Assembly (NCBI GenBank): GCA_036502625.1
Contig: DASXYG010000078.1
Location: 1-29,868, forward strand
Origin: DASXYG01 sp036502625
GTDB taxonomy: Bacteria > Actinomycetota > Actinomycetes > Streptosporangiales > Streptosporangiaceae
Length of the DNA: 29,868 bases
Direction of reading: 5' to 3'
Position 1 is the stretch's first letter. Each line of letters begins with the position of its first letter. The notes beneath the pieces were generated by a model. The model searched no databases, was not told where the DNA came from, and saw only the letters and a list, made by a program, of their open reading frames with translations. Made by a program: the position numbers and the translations under genes. Of this stretch, positions 6,314 through 13,136 are shown piece by piece.

Positions 6314-7822
6314 TCACCTGCGGGATCGATGTGGACGGTCTGGGTGGCGCACCGGTATGGGACGGGGGACCGGATGGAGTCGTTCATGGCCGGCCACGGG
6401 TGGATTCGGGAAGTCGCGTGCGGCGATTGCGACGGGCGCGGCTACCGTCTTGTCTGCCTCTCCTGCCGCGTCGCGTGCGCGTTCCGGCTGTAGGTGCCGC
6501 CGGTCGGCGTGCTGGCAGGCGGGGCGGAGGAGCGCGGCGGTCTCGGCCGCGGCCAGGGCCTGGGCGGTACGTCGCTGCGCGGCCCGGAGATGGGCGACGG
6601 TGTCGGCGAGCGTGGCGAGCTGACCGAGCAAGGTGGCCACTGCCCGGCTCATCCGATCGTCGTCGGTGCTGGTCTGGGCGATGATCCGTGCGGCGGCGCG
6701 CAGGCCGCTGCCGGCGGTACTGATCGGGATCCGTCCGTACGGGGCACGGGCCGCGCGGTCGTACGCGTCCGCAGCGCGGCGCAGCAGACCGTACGGACCG
6801 CCGTCGAGTCTCCGCGCGGTGGCGCGGAGGACGTCCGTGGTGGCCCACGCGATGTCGGCCGCCGCCGGACTACCGAGGCGACAGGACCGTAGGCGGTCCG
6901 TCGCGTGCGTGGCGGCGCTGATCGCTTCGGCCCACGCCGCGTCGCGCGCCACGAAGTTGTGATGCGTCGCGGCGGGGCTGGCCCAGCGGTGGCGGAGCTT
7001 CGGGAGCGTGAGATCGGCGGCGAGGCGCCCGCCGCCGAACCAGACCGTCCGGCCATGTCGGTTCACGTGGCCGGGCAGCGCGACGGCGTACCCGGTCACC
7101 TCGCCGGGGTCACGTCGGCTGAACCGTTCCCGTACGAGCAGCCCGTCCGCGCGCAGCCGGGCGAAGAACGCGGCCTCGTTATCGGCCATCGCGGCGACGG
7201 CAGCCACCTGGCGCCGCAGCGTCACGCGCGGCTCCTCGCTCATGTCCTGCCGCCGCGCCTGCTCGGTCTCCGCGCGGGTCGGCCGGCGCGCCGCGGTCCG
7301 GTCGCCAGGAGCGGTGGAGCGCAGCCCGTATCGCCGCTCGACCCGATTGCACGCCTCCCGCACCCGGTAGAAGTCGTTCGACAACGGCGGCTTCCTGCCG
7401 TCCTCTCGCGCGAGCGTCGCGACGATGTGCACGTGATCGTTGGCATGCCGTACGGCCACCCAGTGAACGCCACCGTCATCGCCGTATCGGGCGAGTCCGA
7501 CGTGGTTCATGACCTCGTGCGTGATAGCCGCCCAAGCATCGTCGGACAGCTCCGGATCCTCCGGTGCGGCCCGCAGCACGCAATGCCACACCGGTTTGTC
7601 GACTCCCGTACCCGGCGGCAAGACGGCCAGCGGCAGGTTCAGCAGACCGTTCAGGTTCGACACATCACGCGACCCGTCCGGCCGCATGCCCGGCTCCAGC
7701 GCGGCCGGATGCCGGAACCCCGCGACCACATGCGGGTCAACATGCTCGTTCCGCTCCCCGGGCCCGAACAGATACCGGGTCAGCCCACCGACCCGCGCGC
7801 CCCGGATGACCTTGCCGATCAC
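6314..7822 (-). CDS. MobA/VirD2-type relaxase
   Basis: A 502-residue relaxase/mobilization nuclease that would nick oriT and pilot DNA transfer. The N-terminus (KVIRGARVGGLTRYLFGPGE) contains the likely catalytic Tyr17. The metal-binding motif is HANDHVHIV, with H126, H130 and H132. Residues 200-480 are helical, alanine/arginine-rich and poorly conserved. The last ~45 residues (after the ERARDAAG stretch) look low in coding quality, and a convincing small frame lies on the opposite strand there. The start overlaps the mobC stop by ATGA, so the two are translationally coupled. The family and the neighbouring nic-like sequence suggest a MOBP-type system. No type IV coupling protein is nearby, so a helper element would be needed. 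Confidence 0.85.
   Translation of the reverse strand: MIGKVIRGARVGGLTRYLFGPGERNEHVDPHVVAGFRHPAALEPGMRPDGSRDVSNLNGLLNLPLAVLPPGTGVDKPVWHCVLRAAPEDPELSDDAWAAITHEVMNHVGLARYGDDGGVHWVAVRHANDHVHIVATLAREDGRKPPLSNDFYRVREACNRVERRYGLRSTAPGDRTAARRPTRAETEQARRQDMSEEPRVTLRRQVAAVAAMADNEAAFFARLRADGLLVRERFSRRDPGEVTGYAVALPGHVNRHGRTVWFGGGRLAADLTLPKLRHRWASPAATHHNFVARDAAWAEAISAATHATDRLRSCRLGSPAAADIAWATTDVLRATARRLDGGPYGLLRRAADAYDRAARAPYGRIPISTAGSGLRAAARIIAQTSTDDDRMSRAVATLLGQLATLADTVAHLRAAQRRTAQALAAAETAALLRPACQHADRRHLQPERARDAAGEADKTVAAPVAIAARDFPNPPVAGHERLHPVPRPIPVRHPDRPHRSRR
6374..6493 (+). CDS. possible tiny zinc-finger protein antisense to the relaxase 3' end
   Basis: An ATG at 6374, with a GGGGGA site 4-5 nt upstream, opens a 39-residue frame containing CGDCDGRGYRLVCLSC, a DnaJ-like paired CxxC arrangement. 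The cysteine spacing is too regular to dismiss, while the opposite relaxase frame here is Pro/Arg-rich. An earlier ATG at 6331 is also in frame. Chance remains a real possibility. Confidence 0.35.
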   Translation: MESFMAGHGWIREVACGDCDGRGYRLVCLSCRVACAFRL

Positions 7823-8232
7823 GCCGACTTCTTCCGCAGCTCGGTCGCCGCCTCATCAAGGTGCGTCACCACCCGTGCGCAGTACGCCGCGATCGGCCCC
7901 AGGTCGTCGGAGCGTTGCCCGGTGGCGTTGAGCTTGGCCACGGCCTGGTTCAGGTTGACGCCGACCTTCTCGACGCGCCTGCCCGTCTTCATGAGCTCCT
8001 GCAGGGCCCCGCGTACCTCCCCGGTCAATGCGAGTGGGGCGCCTCGCGCGGCGGCCAGCGCGGCATGGGCGGCGAACGCCCCGCACGCCCAGCCCTCACG
8101 GCGCGCGGCTTCGGTCACCACGGCGTACTCGTCCTCGCTCAGCCGGAACTTCACCACACGCGTCCGCGTCCGCGCCTCCCGACGCCGACGCGCTCCCCGG
8201 GCGCCTGCGGCGCCTTCATTGCCGTCTTCCAT
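7819..8232 (-). CDS. mobC: MobC-like relaxosome accessory protein
   Basis: A 137-residue protein from ATG 8232 (GGGGG site 5-6 nt upstream); an in-frame GTG at 8265 is possible. A basic N-terminus (RRRREARTRTR) leads into a ribbon-helix-helix-like segment (VVKFRLSEDEYAVVTEAARR), and the C-terminal half has VGVNLNQAVAKLNATGQ, the signature NLNQ...LN stretch of bacterial mobilisation protein MobC. Such proteins bind oriT and help the relaxase open DNA. It overlaps the relaxase start by 4 nt and lies immediately downstream of a candidate oriT. Confidence 0.8.
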   Translation of the reverse strand: MEDGNEGAAGARGARRRREARTRTRVVKFRLSEDEYAVVTEAARREGWACGAFAAHAALAAARGAPLALTGEVRGALQELMKTGRRVEKVGVNLNQAVAKLNATGQRSDDLGPIAAYCARVVTHLDEAATELRKKSA

Positions 8233-8339
8233 CCAGGCCCCCGAAATGTGACCGCGCTCGGTCACCGAATCCCATTCCGACGTCCACCGGAAACGCGCGG
8301 AGTGGATTCCAGTTTGCGTCGCTGGCCCCGCTGGGTCAA

Positions 8340-8367
8340 GCGTAATTGGCCCTTACGCATATCTTGC
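8340..8367. other. candidate origin of transfer (oriT) with nic-like site
   Basis: An inverted repeat, GCGTAA (8340-8345) and TTACGC (8353-8358), is followed directly by ATATCTTGC. TATCTTG/C (cut predicted between 8366 and 8367) fits the RP4/MOBP-type nic consensus YATCYTG/Y, and the repeat-to-nic spacing of 8 nt is like RP4. It lies ~110 bp upstream of mobC and the relaxase. Predicted from sequence only. Confidence 0.5.
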
Positions 8368-8443
8368 TCCCGCCCAGCTCGGGTCACCTGCAAGCCGGAC
8401 AGCGACGGCGATCGAGCCGCGTCGGGATTCCGCGATACTGTGT

Positions 8444-8503
8444 GGTACTGAGCAACACAGAATGGTACTGGAAAACACGGGGTGGCACTATTCGACAGTG
8501 GAA
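8444..8503 (+). repeat. three tandem 20-bp iterons upstream of a promoter
   Basis: Units at 8444-8463, 8464-8483 and 8484-8503 begin GGTACTG, GGTACTG and GGCACTA, with AACAC, AACAC and GACAG at the same offset. An extra GATACTG half-unit lies 10 bp upstream (8434-8440). The array ends next to the -35 region of the promoter below, on one DNA face per two helical turns. Possible targets: MobC, a regulator, or the 8576 product. Confidence 0.55.
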
Positions 8504-8523
8504 TCCAACGCTCGAATTTGAGA

Positions 8524-8529
8524 TATAAT
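8524..8529 (+). promoter_or_regulatory. consensus TATAAT -10 of the 8576 gene
   Basis: A perfect TATAAT. No -35 is recognisable at 16-18 nt spacing; that position is occupied by the end of the iteron array, suggesting an activator-dependent or iteron-controlled promoter. Confidence 0.5.
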
Positions 8530-8575
8530 AATGGTTCGGCTTGCTCGTCCAGCCCCAGAGAGGAAGGCCACCATC

Positions 8576-8860
8576 ATGACCCGGACCAACAGCGGCAAGA
8601 ACATCGATCGACAGATCGCAGCGGAAGTCTCGTGGTCGCGTACCCGCGACCGCAGCGCCCGAACACGGCCGGCCCGTGACGCCTTCCTCGCACGCTTCGA
8701 ACGCCAGGTCGACCCGGATGGCGAACTACCCGAACACGAACGGCGGCAACGGGCTGAACACGCCAAGCGGGCCTACATGCTCGGACTCGCCAAACGATCC
8801 GCGAGCGCCCGTCGCGTCGCTAAACGCATCCCGGCGCCACGCGCGACCGACGCCGGATAG
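8576..8860 (+). CDS. small basic actinobacterial protein of unknown function
   Basis: The ATG at 8576 follows GAGAGGAAGG by ~8 nt and gives 94 residues. The pattern SWSRTRDRSARTRPARDAF, FERQVDPDGELPEHERRQRA and AYMLGLAKRSA is one I recognise from many actinomycete genomes, often in mobile regions, but with no assigned function. It is helical, rich in Arg and Ala, and likely to bind nucleic acid. It is transcribed away from oriT and the mob genes from a promoter with iterons, so it may be an accessory or copy/transfer control protein of the element. Confidence 0.65.
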   Translation: MTRTNSGKNIDRQIAAEVSWSRTRDRSARTRPARDAFLARFERQVDPDGELPEHERRQRAEHAKRAYMLGLAKRSASARRVAKRIPAPRATDAG

Positions 8861-8889
8861 TCGAGCCGGGCGCCGTCGAGCTGGGCCGC

Positions 8890-8997
8890 GATGTCCGCTT
8901 GTGCCGCACAGATGTAGGTGTCGGTGTATCCACCCGGCACCTACATTGCTCTGTCGGCCTATCCGATCGATCGGGGCACGGCCCGTCGCCACCTGGT
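8890..8997. repeat. hairpin-containing dispersed repeat, copy 1
   Basis: About 108 bp, close to 90% identical by eye to 11173-11283 and in the same orientation. It contains a stem GTAGGTGTCGG / CCGGCACCTAC (8914-8924 with 8934-8944, one G-T pair) and a 12-bp palindrome CCGATCGATCGG (8963-8974). It occupies the 208-bp gap before the PIN-like gene. No coding frame is shared by the copies. Confidence 0.75.
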
Positions 8998-9068
8998 TGC
9001 ATCGGTGGCAGCCGTGCCCTCGCGGCTACGTCTGGGTTACGTCGTGGCTCCGCGACTAGCCTGGTCAC

Positions 9069-10295
9069 ATGGACGAACCGCTGGTGATGTCGACTGACCT
9101 ATACAAGTACTGGCAGGTCGACTTCCAGAACGGGATCATCCGAATCGTCTGCCAGGATGGCCAGATCGTCGAAGACGAACTGGAATCCAGGTTCCGGGCG
9201 AGCGACTCCCAAATCTCCCAGTCAGTCTTCGACTGGGAGAAATGGTGGATCCTGTCGACTACCACCAGGGGCGACCTGATCATTACGGAAGGGTTCAATC
9301 CGGCCTCTCCGCCGCCCTTCAACGGTCGACCGGCTGTCTACCTCGATCAGAATCGCTGGCGGACTGTCGCTGACGTGCTGCACGACCCAGACCGGGTCGC
9401 GAATCCCGCCGAACGCCGCGCAGCCCAAGACCTTATCCACCTCGCTACGGATGGTGGCGTCGTTCTGCCGTTGTCGATGGGGCACATGCTGGAGACGGCA
9501 GGCCTCCACAGCGACCGACGCTACGAGGTAGGCGTAGCCATGGCCCGCCTAGCGGGCGGGTGGCAGATCCGCAATCCGCTTGACCTCTGGAAAAACGAGG
9601 CCGAACTGACGATCCGAGGTCACCTCGGACTCATGGAGAGTGCGCCCGTACTTCACCCCATCGTGACTGAGCCCGGGGCTCTCTTCGGCAGTGATACGAC
9701 GCTGGGCATCACTGAAAAGACGCCTGACATGGACAAGTTCATGGCAATGCTGACGACGCCGAATGTCGTCCTGGACGTGCTGGTTGATCCTGAGCGGACT
9801 CCGAAGCACCCACTTACGAAATGGGTCGACCACCACGCCCGTATTACGTCTCAGATGCACGCGGAGAACGTTCCGAAGGATCAGCGTCGTCGGCTCGCTA
9901 GGCGCCGCTACTGGAACGAGAACATCGGCTTCTACACGGCTGCCTACCGACGGCTGACGCACTCTGCGGACTTCCCGACGTTCGGCGACAGCCAGTTGGT
10001 CAGCTTGCTCTCGGCTTCGCCCATGGTGGGACTGGTGTCCGAACTCTTCATACGCCGATTCATAGACCACCAGAGCAAGTGGCGTCGCAATGACCTGATC
10101 GACATGTTCTACCTCTCCAGCGCTGCCGCGTACGCCGACTACGTGTGCGCCGAGGTACACACCGGAACGCAGCTCCGCGACGCCCAGCGAGCGCTTGGGC
10201 GAAGTGAGACGGTCTTCACGACACTGGATGACCTAGTCACGGCCCTTCGCAGAGATGGCGCCCAAGCCGAGTCAGAGCGACCACCACACCGCTGA
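9069..10295 (+). CDS. PIN-like domain protein, putative nuclease
   Basis: A 408-residue protein with a start that seems leaderless (TAGCCT at 9057-9062, 7 nt before ATG). I recognise a PIN-type layout: AVYLDQNRWRTV with Asp93 opening the domain, a long helical middle, and near the C-terminus NDLIDMFYLSSAAAYADYVC (Asp342, Asp345, Asp357), then a segment resembling the last PIN strand and helix. Four suitably placed acids would allow metal-dependent RNase or DNase activity. The first ~85 residues (a beta-rich YWQVDFQNGIIRIVCQDGQI start) are not recognised. It stands alone between two structured direct repeats in the mobile element, with noticeably lower GC and mixed codon use, so recent acquisition and a defence or toxin role are plausible. 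No activity is shown. Confidence 0.6.
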   Translation: MDEPLVMSTDLYKYWQVDFQNGIIRIVCQDGQIVEDELESRFRASDSQISQSVFDWEKWWILSTTTRGDLIITEGFNPASPPPFNGRPAVYLDQNRWRTVADVLHDPDRVANPAERRAAQDLIHLATDGGVVLPLSMGHMLETAGLHSDRRYEVGVAMARLAGGWQIRNPLDLWKNEAELTIRGHLGLMESAPVLHPIVTEPGALFGSDTTLGITEKTPDMDKFMAMLTTPNVVLDVLVDPERTPKHPLTKWVDHHARITSQMHAENVPKDQRRRLARRRYWNENIGFYTAAYRRLTHSADFPTFGDSQLVSLLSASPMVGLVSELFIRRFIDHQSKWRRNDLIDMFYLSSAAAYADYVCAEVHTGTQLRDAQRALGRSETVFTTLDDLVTALRRDGAQAESERPPHR

Positions 10296-10346
10296 GTTCC
10301 TAAGGATTGCGGTCGAAGGCGCCCGCATCTCGGCGCGAGCGGGTGT

Positions 10347-10877
10347 TCACGACGGTGTTGCGGGGGTCTCGTAGATGATCTCTAGGCCGTCTTCGTCGTC
10401 CCATTGTTCGCCGACCTCGGTGAAGCCGTATTGGGCGGTGAGCCGGTGGGAGGCGAGGTTGTCGGGGGCGATGGTGACGCGGACGGTGCGTACCTGTGGC
10501 TCGTCGGCGGCGCGGTGGAGCAGGGTTTCCAGGGCGGCGCGGGCGTAGCCGCGGCGCCGGTGGGCGGGGGCCACGGCGTAGCCGATCTCCACCATCCCTG
10601 AGGTGTCGGGCGGGCCGTGGTAACCGGCCCGGCCGACGGCCAGCCGGCGACGTTCGTCCCAGATGACGCCGGTGACCCAGGCCGCGCTGGCCGGGTCCTC
10701 CTCGACCTGCCTGCTGCGCATCGCCCAGACCCCGAGCCAGTCCGGGCCAGCGAAGTACGCGGACAGGGGAACCGGGCTGACCGCGTTCGCCGCCGCCAGA
10801 TCGCCATCAGCCAGCGCACGGAACACCGGACCGGTCAGATACACGATGCGCACCTCGGGGCGCCGGTCATGTGACAT
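10347..10877 (-). CDS. GNAT family N-acetyltransferase
   Basis: A 176-residue RimJ/RimL-like acetyltransferase. The acetyl-CoA loop is visible as VAPAHRRRGYARAALETLL (Q/RxxGxA type), with the preceding strand GMVEIGYAV and the late helix ASHRLTAQYGFTEVGEQW typical of the fold. It starts at ATG 10877; no strong ribosome site is seen. The substrate cannot be assigned. It is convergent with the PIN-like gene (51-bp gap with a weak possible hairpin) and sits between the two dispersed repeats, so it may have travelled with that segment. Confidence 0.85.
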   Translation of the reverse strand: MSHDRRPEVRIVYLTGPVFRALADGDLAAANAVSPVPLSAYFAGPDWLGVWAMRSRQVEEDPASAAWVTGVIWDERRRLAVGRAGYHGPPDTSGMVEIGYAVAPAHRRRGYARAALETLLHRAADEPQVRTVRVTIAPDNLASHRLTAQYGFTEVGEQWDDEDGLEIIYETPATPS

Positions 10878-11172
10878 CCGGCAACGATCTCAAACCGCCC
10901 GGTACGGACCCAAGCCGTTTTCCGGCGCGCCCCGCCACCTGGTGCGGCCACTGCCCATACCGCACATCGGTACGAGCGAGCATTAACCGAATACGGCGAC
11001 ACCAAGATCAAAATACGAAGCGTCACCCGCGCGCCCAACTCGGGAGGGACCCAAAGAGACGTGCCGGGGCGCCATACGGTGGCCGCTTCTCACCAGCGCT
11101 GATCATCAACCAAGGGGCGACGTGGCGCTGAAGCTGGTGAATATGTGGTGCTGGTTCTCGTGAACAGAGCCA

Positions 11173-11283
11173 GATGTTCCGCTTGCGCCGCACACACGTA
11201 GGCGCCGGATGGATCCACCCGGCGCCTACATTGCTCTGTCGGCCTATCCGATCGATCGGGGGCGCGGCCCGTCGTCACCTGGT
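11173..11283. repeat. hairpin-containing dispersed repeat, copy 2
   Basis: Second copy of the element at 8890. Its stem GTAGGCGCCGG / CCGGCGCCTAC is perfect, so where copy 1 has T-A pairs this copy has C-G pairs on both arms: a compensated change. The loop carries GGATCC. The 12-bp palindrome is unchanged. It overlaps the last 13 codons of the 11244 gene. The rest of the 10878-11243 gap shows no convincing gene. Confidence 0.75.
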
Positions 11284-11537
11284 AGCGCGGGAGCCCAGTG
11301 TGTGCGTAGGTACTCGACTTCCTCCGGGATCTCACAACCGGCGGACTGCATCCATTCGATGATCCGTGCCGACTCCCACGAACCGGACCGTCCGGCCGTC
11401 AGCTCGTATGGACCGCCGACGTGTGCGGCGATGCCGGCCACCAGACCGGTCAGCCACTCGGAGAAATCCCGCTCGTTCTCGTACGCCGCGAGCAGCGCCC
11501 GGAACGCCGCGATGTCGTACGCCCGCATACTCGTCAC
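11244..11537 (-). CDS. small hypothetical protein behind the integrase
   Basis: A 97-residue product starting at GTG 11537 (GGGGGCGAGAG upstream); an ATG three codons later is the alternative. The sequence is mainly helical (MRAYDIAAFRALLAAYENER, SEWLTGLVAGIAAHVGG) with WESARIIEWMQSAGCEIPEE. It begins 16 nt after the integrase stop, so both are likely co-transcribed. Its last ~13 residues are encoded by the dispersed repeat, meaning insertion of the repeat may have supplied a new C-terminus. Function unknown; an excisionase role is possible from position but no HTH is seen. Confidence 0.55.
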   Translation of the reverse strand: MTSMRAYDIAAFRALLAAYENERDFSEWLTGLVAGIAAHVGGPYELTAGRSGSWESARIIEWMQSAGCEIPEEVEYLRTHWAPALPGDDGPRPRSIG

Positions 11538-11553
11538 GGTCTCTCGCCCCCGC

Positions 11554-12531
11554 TCACTGGTCGTCTTCCATGACGCGGTCGTACGTGCGCCGCGCCCGCG
11601 CGCTACGCGCGCTGGCTCCGTAGCGGCGCAGCATTTGGGGGGACGTCCAGCCGTTCAGCTCCATGAGGTCGCCCTCGGCCCCGCCCTTGTCCAGCCATGT
11701 ATGGGTGAAGTGGTGGCGGAACTTGTGGGGGTTGACGGCCACGCCGCATTCCTGGCCGCGCCGGGCGATCATCTGGTAGATGCCGTTGGGGGTCATCGGC
11801 GGGCGGTTGTTGATCCCCAGCCACAGGGCTCGGCGGTGGGCTTGGGCGTGCTTGGCACGGACGCGGATGTAGCGGTCGATGGCGCGGGCGGTGGCGTGGC
11901 CGAACCGGACGATGCGCGACTTGCCGCCCTTGCCGTGTACGAGGACTTCACGGTGCTGTAGGTCGATGTCGCTGTGTTCCGGGTCGTCGGGGTCGTAGCG
12001 GATGCCCGCGAGTTCGGATAGCCGGATGCCGGTCGCGCGGAACAGGGAGATGATCGCGCGGTCGCGGCGCTGGACGAACGTCCGGCCCTCGCAGGCGCGC
12101 TCCAGCTTGCTCAGTTCTTCGTCTGTGAAGACGGGGACAATCTTGTCGTCGACCTTCGGCGGGTGAAGCTTCGCCATCGGGTCGGGTAGGTCTTCGTCAT
12201 CGGACCACCACTTGAAGAACTGCTGGAGCGCCCGGTACTGGTTGTTCGCGTAGGAGTCGGAGTATCCGAACCCGCCGTCATTGGCGGGTGTGAGAAGCCG
12301 CACGATCCAGCGTTGGACGTCCTGGCCGGTGACGTCGGCCCAGTCGGTGAGGTCGGTCTCGGTGAGAAGATGCTCGGCCGCGAACCACTGCGCCGCTTCG
12401 GTGTAGGTTCGGACGGTCTTCTCCGACTTGCGCTCGGCACGTAGGTGAAGCGCGAAGGAGTCGATCTCCGGTCGGAACGATCCTGCGTTGAGGTTCTTTG
12501 CGCGCCGTGCGCGCGTGGCCCCCATGACCAT
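11554..12531 (-). CDS. tyrosine recombinase (integrase)
   Basis: A 325-residue phage-type integrase from ATG 12531, which follows GAGGAAAAC; the longer frame to 12570 lacks a ribosome site. An N-terminal SAM-like core-binding domain (LRAERKSEKTVRTYTEAAQW) precedes the catalytic domain with R170 (TGIRLSELAG), a lysine in HGKGGKSR (~201-204), H269 and R272 in HKFRHHFTH, W295 in NGWTS and nucleophile Y304 in LRRYGAS. All catalytic residues are present, so it is probably active. It lies 78 bp from the 3' end of tRNA-Phe and points away from it, the usual arrangement for actinomycete elements that integrate in tRNA genes. Confidence 0.92.
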   Translation of the reverse strand: MVMGATRARRAKNLNAGSFRPEIDSFALHLRAERKSEKTVRTYTEAAQWFAAEHLLTETDLTDWADVTGQDVQRWIVRLLTPANDGGFGYSDSYANNQYRALQQFFKWWSDDEDLPDPMAKLHPPKVDDKIVPVFTDEELSKLERACEGRTFVQRRDRAIISLFRATGIRLSELAGIRYDPDDPEHSDIDLQHREVLVHGKGGKSRIVRFGHATARAIDRYIRVRAKHAQAHRRALWLGINNRPPMTPNGIYQMIARRGQECGVAVNPHKFRHHFTHTWLDKGGAEGDLMELNGWTSPQMLRRYGASARSARARRTYDRVMEDDQ

Positions 12532-12609
12532 AGTTTTCCTCTGTTCCAGCGGTGTGTAACGTCCCGACAACCGCCGGACACGGCAAAGCCGCTGGTGAGA
12601 GGGTGTTTG

Positions 12610-12683
12610 TGGTCAGGGGCGGGGTCGAACCGCCGACCTTCCGCTTTTCAGGCGGACGCTCGTACCAACTGAGCTACCTGACC
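12610..12683 (-). tRNA. tRNA-Phe (anticodon GAA)
   Basis: Complete cloverleaf: acceptor GGTCAGG/CCTGACC, D arm GCTC...GAGC, anticodon stem TCCGC/GCGGA with loop CTGAAAA, T arm GGCGG-TTCGACC-CCGCC, discriminator A. CCA is not encoded. The likely attachment site of the adjacent integrase is its 3' half. Confidence 0.95.
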
Positions 12684-12706
12684 TTGCGGGGCGTCCGCCC
12701 CCTGAG

Positions 12707-12781
12707 CGGTCCTGACGGGATTTGAACCCGCGGCCTCCACCTTGACAGGGTGGCGAGCACTCCTAGCTGCTCCACAGGACC
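12707..12781 (-). tRNA. tRNA-Asp (anticodon GTC)
   Basis: Acceptor GGTCCTG/CAGGACC, anticodon stem CCACC/GGTGG with loop CTGTCAA, T loop TTCAAAT, discriminator G. CCA not encoded. Middle gene of the Glu-Asp-Phe cluster. Confidence 0.95.
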
Positions 12782-12896
12782 TTGCGCGCTTAATTCTGCC
12801 ACATGCTCGAACCGGCTTCGCCCGCCCCGGGGACCGGAAGTGAATCTCCGACCTCAGGCACCGTTCGCGGGGGCCTCGGGCTCCCGGGCTGGCACG

Positions 12897-12952
12897 ACGA
12901 GATTCAATGGGCGTAGCGCGAAGCGCAAGCACACTTCACCCTTGAATCTCGT
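12897..12952. repeat. inverted repeat abutting the 3' end of tRNA-Glu
   Basis: ACGAGATTCAA (12897-12907) and TTGAATCTCGT (12942-12952) are perfect 11-bp arms, with GGG/CCC extending inward after one unpaired base and a small GCGC-GAA-GCGC hairpin (12916-12926) inside. The right arm includes the tRNA discriminator base. No U-tract follows. Confidence 0.6.
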
Positions 12953-13024
12953 GCCCCCAACGGGATTCGAACCCGTGCCGCCGCCTTGAAAGGGCGGTGT
13001 CCTAGGCCACTAGACGATGGGGGC
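12952..13024 (-). tRNA. tRNA-Glu (anticodon TTC)
   Basis: Acceptor GCCCCCA/TGGGGGC, anticodon stem CCGCC/GGCGG with loop CTTTCAA, T arm ending TTCGAAT, discriminator A. First gene of the minus-strand cluster. The 112 bp to the next gene hold no other RNA gene I can see. Confidence 0.95.
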
Positions 13025-13136
13025 TCGACGGTCTCGCCGCCGCTGCCCTAAGCGCCTGCCGTCGGGGACGTCCTTAGCTTAGGGTACGGAGCCCCCAACC
13101 GCCAAAACGAATGCGCCGTGCTTGGAGCATGCCCGT

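Noticed and set aside
6905..8251. 448-residue plus-strand frame
   Set aside because: Antisense shadow of the relaxase and mobC genes, with no domain and biased composition.
8890..8997. Part of a CRISPR array or type III toxin-antitoxin RNA repeat
   Set aside because: Only one unit per site and no short tandem repeats or spacers, so neither class is supported.
8890..11283. The two direct repeats as attL/attR of a small nested element
   Set aside because: No recombinase lies between them, and hairpin content with compensated changes suits a dispersed structural repeat better than att sites.
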